A stretch of DNA of 8,525 nucleotides, taken from contig CAZWKE010000070.1 in assembly GCA_964634205.1 (NCBI GenBank), forward strand, positions 1-8,525, read 5' to 3'. Source of the DNA: JAFGGG01 sp964634205. GTDB taxonomy: Bacteria; Spirochaetota; Spirochaetia; SZUA-6; RPPD01. The notes beneath the pieces are model-generated. The model saw only the letters and a program-made list of their open reading frames with translations. It did not search any database and was not told where the DNA came from. The position numbers were made by a program, and so were the translations under genes. This document shows positions 1 through 5,850 of this stretch, in pieces (positions within the stretch are counted from its first letter, which is position 1; each line of letters begins with the position of its first letter).

Positions 1-34
1 CCCAGGTCCACGGTTCGGACCACTAAATAAAACT

Positions 35-63
35 TTGACCCGGGGCGCATTATTCTGTATATT
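35..63 (+). promoter_or_regulatory. Predicted sigma70-type promoter of pyk
   Basis: A -35 box TTGACC (35-40) and a -10 box TATATT (58-63) are separated by exactly 17 bp, each matching the sigma70 consensus at 5 of 6 positions. Transcription should begin near 70, about 8 nt before the pyk ATG at 78, so the leader would be almost absent. The boxes and spacing are seen directly; promoter activity is inferred. The bases upstream (1-30) may be the tail of another gene, since stop codons occur at 24-26 and 28-30, but too little is present to identify one. Confidence 0.6.
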
Positions 64-77
64 ATCAGCGAACAATA

Positions 78-1847
78 ATGAACAATATCAGAAAAACCAA
101 GATTATCTGCACCATGGGACCGGCCACACAGCAGCCGGATACCATCGCCGAGCTGCTTAAGGCCGGAATGAATATCGCCCGGCTTAACTTTGCCCACGGC
201 GACCATGCCTACCACCACAAAATTATCACCACCCTGAGGGAGGTCTCGGGGCGGACCGGAATCCCCGTAGCCATACTGGCCGACGTAAAAGGACCGGAAA
301 TACGCACCGGATATGTGCAGGACGACAACCCGGTGCTTTTGGAAAAAGGCAAAAAGATAATCGTTACCCCTGAGGATGTGCCCTGTACCGCGGACCGGTT
401 GAATATCACCTATAAAAACCTGCCCGCGGAAGTAACACCGGGCAAGCACATTTTGATTGCGGACGGGCTGGTGGACCTGGAGGTGGAAAGGGTAACGGGG
501 AATGAGATCCACTGCGTCATCCGCAACGGGGGAACGATCGGCAGCCGCAAGAACGTCAATGTCGTCGGGGTACGCACGTCACTTCCGGTCATCACGGAAA
601 AAGATGTCAGGGACATCATGTTCAGTATCGAAAACCAGGTCGACTTTATCGCCGCCTCATTCATCCGCCGTCCGGAAAATGTCAAGGAGATACGCGGGAT
701 TATCGATGTGGCCGATTCGGACATCGCTATAATCGCCAAGATTGAAGACCGTGAAGGACTGGATAATATCGACGAGATTATCCGGGTCTCCGACGGAATT
801 ATGGTGGCGCGGGGTGATCTGGGCGTACAGCTGCCTGCACAGCAGATACCCCTGGTGCAGAAGCGCATCATCAAAAAATGCAATGCGGCAAACAAACCGG
901 TCATTACCGCCACCCAGATGCTGGATTCCATGATCAAAAATCCCATTCCCACAAGGGCCGAGGCCACCGACGTGGCCAACGCGATCTTCGACGGTACGGA
1001 TGCCATTATGCTTTCGGGGGAGACGGCAACCGGGCTTTACCCGATCAAGGCGGTCGGCATGATGCATAAAATCGCCCTTGAAACCGAGCAGTCCGACGAA
1101 TACCGGGAGCGGATGCGCCAGGCATTCGCCTTTACCCCCCGCAAACACATCGCGGATGCGGTTGCGGGGGCCGCGTTCCTGACTGCGGATGATATTAACG
1201 CGAATGCTATTCTTACCCCCTCGCTGCACGGGAATACACCGAAAATCATCAGCCGTTTCCGGCCCGAGCAGTATATCATCGCCGCCACGCCGTACGATAC
1301 GGTACAACGCCGCCTGCTCCTTTATTGGGGGGTTATCCCGATCATCTCCGCGGTAACCTCCGACTCCGATACCATGGTGAAAAACGCCATTGACGCCGGG
1401 GCCGAAGCCGGGCTTATCAGCGCCTTCGATAGGGTGGTAATCCTGGCCGGCATTCCGCTCGACTCCCCGATCATGCTCAATACGGTTCGCATTCACCTGC
1501 ATTGCCGCGTACTTGCCAAAAGCCAGCGCGGATACGGCGGCCGTGTTTCAGGCCGGGTGGTGAAGGTGGACAGCCTGGAAGAGGCAAAGCAGCGCATCAA
1601 AGGGGGCGAGATACTGCTGACCAAATATATCGATCGCAGTTATTATCCCATCCTGGCAAGAATTTCAGGGTACATCCTGGAGGAGTTTTCTTCCATGAGT
1701 TTCCCGGAGATTGAAAAGCACAATCCGACAATCGTGGCCCTGGCCGGGACCCGGGATGCCCTCAGCCTGATAAAGGACAATGACATGGTCACCATCGACG
1801 GCGGGGAAAAACTGGTGTATGACGGGGCCCCGGGCCGGACAATTTAG
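78..1847 (+). CDS. pyk: Pyruvate kinase with C-terminal PEP-utiliser-like domain
   Basis: Cytosolic glycolytic enzyme that transfers phosphate from PEP to ADP, giving pyruvate and ATP. The 589 residues are in the size class of long (Geobacillus-type) pyruvate kinases of about 585 residues rather than the 470-residue type. Motifs in order: RKTKIICTMGPA near the N-terminus, KGPEIRTG (71-78), catalytic Lys in IIAKIEDREGLDNIDEI (Lys221, Glu223), VARGDLGV (243-250), TATQMLDSM (277-285) and PTRAEATDVANAI (291-303). Residues of about 490-589 form the extra domain, beginning SGRVVKV and ending VTIDGG; it lacks the phospho-accepting His motif (GGxTSH) of true PEP-utilising enzymes, so it is probably structural or regulatory. 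Glu73 is the residue typical of K+-dependent enzymes, although the usual NFSHG reads NFAHG (Ala39). The start is forced: no other ATG, GTG or TTG lies in frame after the stop at 36-38. There is no clear Shine-Dalgarno sequence. Confidence 0.97.
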   Translation: MNNIRKTKIICTMGPATQQPDTIAELLKAGMNIARLNFAHGDHAYHHKIITTLREVSGRTGIPVAILADVKGPEIRTGYVQDDNPVLLEKGKKIIVTPEDVPCTADRLNITYKNLPAEVTPGKHILIADGLVDLEVERVTGNEIHCVIRNGGTIGSRKNVNVVGVRTSLPVITEKDVRDIMFSIENQVDFIAASFIRRPENVKEIRGIIDVADSDIAIIAKIEDREGLDNIDEIIRVSDGIMVARGDLGVQLPAQQIPLVQKRIIKKCNAANKPVITATQMLDSMIKNPIPTRAEATDVANAIFDGTDAIMLSGETATGLYPIKAVGMMHKIALETEQSDEYRERMRQAFAFTPRKHIADAVAGAAFLTADDINANAILTPSLHGNTPKIISRFRPEQYIIAATPYDTVQRRLLLYWGVIPIISAVTSDSDTMVKNAIDAGAEAGLISAFDRVVILAGIPLDSPIMLNTVRIHLHCRVLAKSQRGYGGRVSGRVVKVDSLEEAKQRIKGGEILLTKYIDRSYYPILARISGYILEEFSSMSFPEIEKHNPTIVALAGTRDALSLIKDNDMVTIDGGEKLVYDGAPGRTI

Positions 1848-1851
1848 ATAT

Positions 1852-1855
1852 GGAG
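1852..1855 (+). promoter_or_regulatory. Ribosome-binding site deciding the EIIA start
   Basis: GGAG lies 6 nt before the ATG at 1862, ideal spacing. The upstream in-frame ATG at 1850 overlaps this site and has no ribosome-binding site of its own, so translation most likely begins at 1862. Confidence 0.6.
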
Positions 1856-1861
1856 ATTACT

Positions 1862-2308
1862 ATGGAAATGAGCGATTTCATTAAAGAAAACACTGTTTTT
1901 CACCTTGATAAAGCGGATCGGTCCGGCGTACTGGATGAGCTGATAGCGCAGTCCCTGACCCTGGGGAAAATAACGGACCCGCAAGAGTTTAGAAAAGCCG
2001 TGCTTGAGCGTGAGGCCCTGATGAGTACCGGCATCGGTCTGGGGGTGGCGATTCCGCACGCCAAGCTCTCATGCATCAGCGATTTTTTTATCATCACCGG
2101 GATTTTGAAGAACCCGGTGGAGTGGGACGCCATAGACCACCGACCGGTTTCCATCGTTTTTCTGATCGGGGGGCCTGAGGACAGCCAGGGCGCCTACCTG
2201 CAGATTCTGGCCCGCATCATTACCCTGATCAAGCAGGATGAAAAGCTGGCCATGTTGAATGCCGCCCAAACCGCGGCGGATATCAATGCGCTTTTTACCA
2301 CACCATGA
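1862..2308 (+). CDS. PTS EIIA domain protein (fructose/PtsN type)
   Basis: Single-domain EIIA of the fructose-mannitol/nitrogen family, 148 residues, the normal size for a free-standing domain. In this family EIIA takes phosphate from HPr or NPr on a histidine and either passes it to a sugar permease or acts as a regulator. The signature TGIGLGVAIPHAK is present and its His (residue 66 from this start) is the phosphorylation site. It begins 14 nt after the pyk stop and overlaps the crcB start by 4 nt, so it is surely cotranscribed with both. No EI, HPr, EIIB or EIIC gene is in the window. This and the pyk neighbour, which competes for PEP, suggest a regulatory PtsN-like role rather than dedicated sugar uptake; that is inference. 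A longer form starting at the ATG at 1850 is possible but less likely. Confidence 0.9.
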   Translation: MEMSDFIKENTVFHLDKADRSGVLDELIAQSLTLGKITDPQEFRKAVLEREALMSTGIGLGVAIPHAKLSCISDFFIITGILKNPVEWDAIDHRPVSIVFLIGGPEDSQGAYLQILARIITLIKQDEKLAMLNAAQTAADINALFTTP

Positions 2309-2685
2309 AGACACTGATTTCCATAGCCTTGGGCGGGGGCTTCGGGGCGTTGGCCCGTCATTACCTTTCCAGATTCATCTCAATGTCTTTCGGCAAATTT
2401 TTTCCGCTGGGTACGCTGGCGGTCAATCTTGCCGGCGCCCTGCTGATCGGCTTTTTTTACGGGATGTTTTATAACAGGATCATCCCTGAAGAAATCAGAG
2501 CGTTTATCAGCATCGGTTTTCTGGGGGCCTTTACCACGTTTTCCACATTTACCCTGGAAAACATCCAGCTTTTCCAGGACGGTGAAATAAAATCCGCGTT
2601 GATCAATATTGCTGTATCGAACATTTTCGGGTTATTATGTGTTCTGGCGGGCATGTATATCGCGGGAATGCTTTTTCAAAAATAG
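2305..2685 (+). CDS. crcB: Fluoride channel CrcB/Fluc
   Basis: Small inner-membrane protein of 126 residues with four hydrophobic segments (about 3-21, 33-54, 66-90, 97-123). Members of this family form antiparallel dimers that let F- leave the cell down its gradient. Hallmarks: GGGFGALARHY near the N-terminus, GTLAVNLAGALLIGFF (36-51) with the conserved pore Asn41, and the third-helix motif GFLGAFTTFSTF (71-82), whose Phe79 and Phe82 correspond to the fluoride-coordinating Phe box. The ATG overlaps the EIIA stop as ATGA and has no Shine-Dalgarno sequence, so it is probably translated by coupling to the gene before it. A single full-length gene of this kind is expected to form a homodimer. 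No fluoride riboswitch can precede it, because coding sequence runs right up to its start. Confidence 0.95.
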   Translation: MKTLISIALGGGFGALARHYLSRFISMSFGKFFPLGTLAVNLAGALLIGFFYGMFYNRIIPEEIRAFISIGFLGAFTTFSTFTLENIQLFQDGEIKSALINIAVSNIFGLLCVLAGMYIAGMLFQK

Positions 2686-2689
2686 GAGG
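2684..2689 (+). promoter_or_regulatory. Strong ribosome-binding site of the DUF190 gene
   Basis: A perfect AGGAGG begins inside the crcB stop codon and lies 5 nt before the ATG at 2695. It is the strongest ribosome-binding site in the window, suggesting that the soluble DUF190 protein is made in excess over the coupled membrane channel (inference). Confidence 0.8.
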
Positions 2690-2694
2690 CAGGC

Positions 2695-3027
2695 ATGAAA
2701 CTTCCGGAGCAATCGACCCTCTTACGTATCTTTATCGGAGAGTCCGACAAGTACAACCATAAGCCCCTCTACGAACAGATTGTGCTTAAGGCCCGCCAAC
2801 TGAACCTGGCCGGGGCCACGGTTATCAGGGGGATTTTGGGGTTCGGCGCGGACAGCCGTCTGCACACCGCCAAACTGCTGAACCTGTCGTTCGATCTGCC
2901 GATTGTCATTGAAATAGTGGACACACAGGAGAATCTCGACAAGTTATTACCTTTTATCGACGAAGCGGTTATCGAAGGGCTTGTGACCATGGAAAAGGTA
3001 AAGGTAATCAAATACCGCCACAGCTAA
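2695..3027 (+). CDS. DUF190 family protein (PII-like fold) paired with crcB
   Basis: Small soluble protein of 110 residues, full length for DUF190. It starts with the typical LLRIFIGESDKYNHKPLYE stretch (9-27), followed by AGATVIRGILGFGADSRLH, an LPIVIEIVDT strand and a LVTMEKVKVIKY C-terminal strand. The family has a ferredoxin-like fold related to PII signalling proteins, and its genes very often neighbour crcB, so a role in fluoride handling or in control of the channel is usual inference, but the molecular function is not established. It follows crcB by 9 nt and ends the first gene group; the next gap is 43 nt. No signal peptide or membrane segment is visible. Confidence 0.9.
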   Translation: MKLPEQSTLLRIFIGESDKYNHKPLYEQIVLKARQLNLAGATVIRGILGFGADSRLHTAKLLNLSFDLPIVIEIVDTQENLDKLLPFIDEAVIEGLVTMEKVKVIKYRHS

Positions 3028-3041
3028 ACGAACAATTTTTA

Positions 3042-3070
3042 TTGCCCAAAGCGCCGCTTGATAGTATCTT
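3042..3070 (+). promoter_or_regulatory. Possible promoter of the hydF-hydG-hydE cassette
   Basis: TTGCCC (3042-3047) and TATCTT (3065-3070) are 17 bp apart in the only sizeable gap between + strand genes. Each box matches the sigma70 consensus moderately. If used, transcription would start near 3077, so hydF would have to start at the ATG at 3083 with a leader of about 6 nt. The spacer holds a short palindrome, AAGCGCCGCTT (3049-3059), that could be an operator or chance. Read-through from pyk is the alternative, since no terminator is visible. Confidence 0.35.
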
Positions 3071-4336
3071 ATGGGCATTACCATGCAGTTGAAAAGACAC
3101 CACATTGGAATATTCGGCAGAATGAATGCCGGAAAAAGTTCCCTGATGAACCTGATTACCCAACAGGAGACCTCGATCGTCGATGCCACGCCCGGAACGA
3201 CCACCGATACCAAAATCAGTTTCTTTGAAATCCACGGCCTGGGTCCGGTAAAACTCTATGATACCGCCGGTTACGACGAGCCGGGCGAACTGGGGGGGAA
3301 AAAACGGGACAAGGTCCTGGCCGGTTTAAAGGAATGCGACCTTATTCTGCTGGTGATAAACCCGGCCGCGGAGGAGTTTGTACAGGAAGAGGAGTATATC
3401 ACCCAGGCCAGGGAACTGGACAAGCAGATACTGATTGTCTACAACCTGTTTCACGAGGGCGATGAGTCGGCCATACCCGGAATCAACACAAGCATCCCCT
3501 GCATTCGCTTCTACCCGGCTATCAGACTGCGGGCCACCGCTACGGCATACCGTCACCCGCTGCTTGATTTTATTCTTGCCCATTTTATTCCGGACAATAC
3601 CGAAACACCGCTTCTGCCCCGGATTATGCCCGATGAATACTATATCCTGAACATTCCCATGGACGAGGAAACCCCGGAGGGGCGGTTCTTACGGCCCCAG
3701 TCCCTGTGCATGGAATATCTTACCCGTAACCGGGCCTACCCCGTGGGCTACAGAATGGATTTGACAAAGGCCAGGGCGCAAGAAGCGGGCGAACGGCGGA
3801 GGTTCATGCGCTTTCTTGAAGGCTTTTCCAAGCCCCCTGCACTGCTTATTACCGATTCCCAGGCCATGGATATAATCCACGAATGGGTACCGGAAGCACT
3901 GCCGATTACCACCTTTTCCATCATGATGATTAACTTCATGTCGGGCGGCCGGCTGGAAAAGTTCGCCCAGGGCATCACCGCCTTCCGCAACCTTGGGGCC
4001 GGTGACAAGATCCTGATCGTGGAGGCCTGCAACCATTCGCGTATCCGGGAGGATATCGGCACGGTCCAGATACCCAGGTATATTGAAAAGACCGTCCCCG
4101 GGGTAATTATCGAACACAATTTCGGCAGGGAGTTCCAGGAGAATAAGGAGCTTGAAAAATACAAAGCCATTATTCACTGCGGGGGTTGTATGATCAGCAA
4201 GCAAAAACTCGCGGCCAGGCTGCGGGACCTGGATTCCATCGGGGTACCCTATACCAATTACGGAATATTCCTCTCTTATATGCAGGGGAACACCGCCTTA
4301 CAAAGAGTGCTTGCCCCCTGGCGCAGTGCCTTATAA
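3071..4336 (+). CDS. hydF: [FeFe]-hydrogenase maturation GTPase HydF
   Basis: Scaffold that carries the assembled 2Fe precursor and delivers it to apo-[FeFe]-hydrogenase. The 421 residues are about family length. The N-terminal GTPase domain (about 10-175) shows the P-loop GRMNAGKSS (16-24), PGTTTD (41-46) and DTAG (64-67), followed by the family's GELGGKKRD. The C-terminal domain has the HydF cluster ligands: Cys320 in ACNHSRI, then HCGGC (369-373), fitting the CxH...HCxxC pattern with 46 residues between the two His. Odd feature: the expected NKxD is replaced by YNLFHE (124-129) and no clear SAK-like G5 motif is seen. Starts are limited to ATG 3071 or ATG 3083 because an in-frame stop lies at 3062-3064; neither has a good Shine-Dalgarno sequence, and 3083 fits the proposed promoter better. 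hydG follows after 13 nt. Confidence 0.95.
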   Translation: MGITMQLKRHHIGIFGRMNAGKSSLMNLITQQETSIVDATPGTTTDTKISFFEIHGLGPVKLYDTAGYDEPGELGGKKRDKVLAGLKECDLILLVINPAAEEFVQEEEYITQARELDKQILIVYNLFHEGDESAIPGINTSIPCIRFYPAIRLRATATAYRHPLLDFILAHFIPDNTETPLLPRIMPDEYYILNIPMDEETPEGRFLRPQSLCMEYLTRNRAYPVGYRMDLTKARAQEAGERRRFMRFLEGFSKPPALLITDSQAMDIIHEWVPEALPITTFSIMMINFMSGGRLEKFAQGITAFRNLGAGDKILIVEACNHSRIREDIGTVQIPRYIEKTVPGVIIEHNFGREFQENKELEKYKAIIHCGGCMISKQKLAARLRDLDSIGVPYTNYGIFLSYMQGNTALQRVLAPWRSAL

Positions 4337-4338
4337 AC

Positions 4339-4342
4339 GGAG
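4339..4342 (+). promoter_or_regulatory. Ribosome-binding site deciding the hydG start
   Basis: GGAG lies 7 nt before the ATG at 4350, in the 13-nt gap after the hydF stop. It favours this start over an in-frame alternative at 4311, which would lie inside hydF and add 13 residues unlike the family. Confidence 0.75.
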
Positions 4343-4349
4343 AATACCG

Positions 4350-5840
4350 ATGACCACCACACAATTGACAGACTGGTTAAACACAAGAATAAACATACCC
4401 GAAAGGGACAAATACCTTGCCCATGGGCATGATTTTATCCCTGACCAAGCAATCCTTACCCTGCTGCGGGAAACCTTTCCGCCGGATGCCGGGCGTGTAC
4501 GGGATATTCTGGCCAAGTCGCTGGCCGTAGAGACCCTGACCCCGGAGGAGACCGCCTGCCTGCTGCAGGTGGATGATCCGGACCTGCGGGAACAGATGGC
4601 GGACACCGCCCTGACGGTGAAGAAGAAGGTCTATGACAACCGCATTGTGACGTTTGCCCCGCTTTACCTGTCCAATTACTGTGTCAACAACTGTGTGTAC
4701 TGCGGTCTCCGCAGTAAAAACCGAAACGCCGCCCGCAGACGGCTGTCCATGCGGGAAATTAAAGAGGAAACAAGGGAACTGGCCGGGACGATCGGGCACA
4801 AACGCCTGATCGTGGTCTACGGTGAACACCCCGACTCTGATATCGATTATATTACGCAGAGCATTCAGGCGATCTACTCGGTTGAGGTAAAAACCCGCCG
4901 GGGTACCGGGGCCATCCGCAGGGTAAACGTGAACGCGCCGCCCTTTTCCATCGATGATTTGCGGCACTTAAAACAGGCGGGACTCGGTACCTACCAGGTC
5001 TTCCAGGAGACCTATCATCACGACACCTATAAAAAAATTCACCCCGCGGGAGACATCAAGGCCGATTATGCCTGGCGCCTGTACGCAATGCACCGGGCGC
5101 AGGAAGCGGGCATAGACGACGTGGGCATCGGCGTGCTCTTTGGGCTTTTTGACTGGAGGTTCGAGGTGCTGGGGATGCTGTATCACGCCATTGAGCTTGA
5201 AGACCGTTTCGGGATCGGCCCGCACACGGTTTCTTTTCCCCGGCTGGAACCGGCCTCCGGTTCCTCCCTTTCCCTGAAATCCCAGTACGCGGTAAGCGAC
5301 GATGACTTTAAAAAGCTGGTTACCGTCATCCGCCTGGCCATCCCCTATGCCGGAATGATCATCACGGCACGCGAGAACGCCCGGATGCGGGAAGAAACTT
5401 TGAAACTGGGATACACGCAAACCGACGCATCCAGCCGTATTGACGTGGGCGGCTACTCCAACTGCCGTGACACCCAGGAGATAAACGAGCAGCAGTTCCT
5501 GCTGGGCGACACCAGGAGCCTGGACCGGCTGATCGGGCGGCTGGCGGAGCTTGGCCATATCACCAGTTTCTGTACGGCCGGCTATCGCTGCGGCAGAACG
5601 GGCGACAAAATCATGAACCTGCTGCGCAGCGGACAGGAGGGCAAGTTCTGCAAACTGAACGCGGTCCTGACCTTCAAGGAATGGCTTGACGATTTTGCCT
5701 CCGCCCAAACCAAAAAACACGGTGAACGCCTGATCCAACAGGAGTGCCGTGAAATCAAGGAAAAACTACCGCGTTTTTACCCCACACTCATGAAGTATTA
5801 CGAAAAAATAGCCAGGGGTGAACGCGATCTCTACTTTTAA
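4350..5840 (+). CDS. hydG: Radical SAM tyrosine lyase HydG (H-cluster maturase)
   Basis: HydG cleaves tyrosine to p-cresol and dehydroglycine, which yields the CO and CN- ligands of the H-cluster, released bound to iron. It has 496 residues, somewhat above the usual 470 or so. The radical SAM cluster motif CVNNCVYCG has Cys111, Cys115 and Cys118 (CX3CX2C). Further family landmarks are GHKRLIVVYGEHP, IRRVNVNAPP, GTYQVFQETYHH (213-224) and AGIDDVGIGVLFGLFDWRFE (253-272), which separate it from the related thiamine enzyme ThiH. The C-terminal region that normally binds the auxiliary cluster through CX2CX22C reads CTAGYRCGRTG: Cys408 and Cys434 sit at the expected 26-residue separation, but the middle Cys is Gly411, with a new Cys414 three residues later. 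The rest of the protein is intact, so I call it functional HydG, with an altered auxiliary site. Position between hydF and hydE supports the call. Confidence 0.95.
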   Translation: MTTTQLTDWLNTRINIPERDKYLAHGHDFIPDQAILTLLRETFPPDAGRVRDILAKSLAVETLTPEETACLLQVDDPDLREQMADTALTVKKKVYDNRIVTFAPLYLSNYCVNNCVYCGLRSKNRNAARRRLSMREIKEETRELAGTIGHKRLIVVYGEHPDSDIDYITQSIQAIYSVEVKTRRGTGAIRRVNVNAPPFSIDDLRHLKQAGLGTYQVFQETYHHDTYKKIHPAGDIKADYAWRLYAMHRAQEAGIDDVGIGVLFGLFDWRFEVLGMLYHAIELEDRFGIGPHTVSFPRLEPASGSSLSLKSQYAVSDDDFKKLVTVIRLAIPYAGMIITARENARMREETLKLGYTQTDASSRIDVGGYSNCRDTQEINEQQFLLGDTRSLDRLIGRLAELGHITSFCTAGYRCGRTGDKIMNLLRSGQEGKFCKLNAVLTFKEWLDDFASAQTKKHGERLIQQECREIKEKLPRFYPTLMKYYEKIARGERDLYF

Positions 5841-5842
5841 GC

Positions 5843-5847
5843 AGGGA
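5843..5847 (+). promoter_or_regulatory. Likely ribosome-binding site of hydE
   Basis: AGGGA lies in the 10-nt gap after the hydG stop, only 3 nt before the ATG at 5851. Spacing is short, so translational coupling with hydG may help. An in-frame GTG at 5818 inside hydG would add 11 residues and lacks a better site. Confidence 0.45.
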
Positions 5848-5850
5848 CTT

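Noticed and set aside
5..21. Inverted repeat GGTCC...GGACC at the left edge, possibly a terminator or tRNA end
   Set aside because: The stem is only 5 bp with a 7-nt loop, has no clean T run after it, and the surrounding bases do not fit a tRNA T-arm or CCA end.
410..1502. Long open frames antisense to pyk (410-1006 and 657-1502, - strand)
   Set aside because: They are shadows of the strongly conserved pyruvate kinase frame, with no recognisable domains and unlikely composition. The same applies to the long frames antisense to hydF and hydG.
2280..2305. Fluoride riboswitch in front of crcB
   Set aside because: crcB overlaps the end of the EIIA gene and the preceding bases are coding; nothing resembling the riboswitch is seen there or in 1-77.
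69..3036. The 8-mer CGAACAAT occurs in both + strand gaps (69-76 and 3029-3036), and GAACAATA repeats at 70-77 and 80-87
   Set aside because: An 8-mer shared by two AT-rich gaps is weak evidence, the positions relative to the promoters differ, and the second repeat copy at 80-87 is coding sequence.
3058..3071. FNR/CRP-like site TTGAT...ATCTT before hydF
   Set aside because: The half-sites are 3 nt apart instead of 4 and the second half is a poor match.
4350..5840. hydG as ThiH (thiamine tyrosine lyase)
   Set aside because: The C-terminal cluster region, the AGIDDVGIGVLFGL segment and the hydF/hydE neighbours identify HydG; no thiamine genes are nearby.
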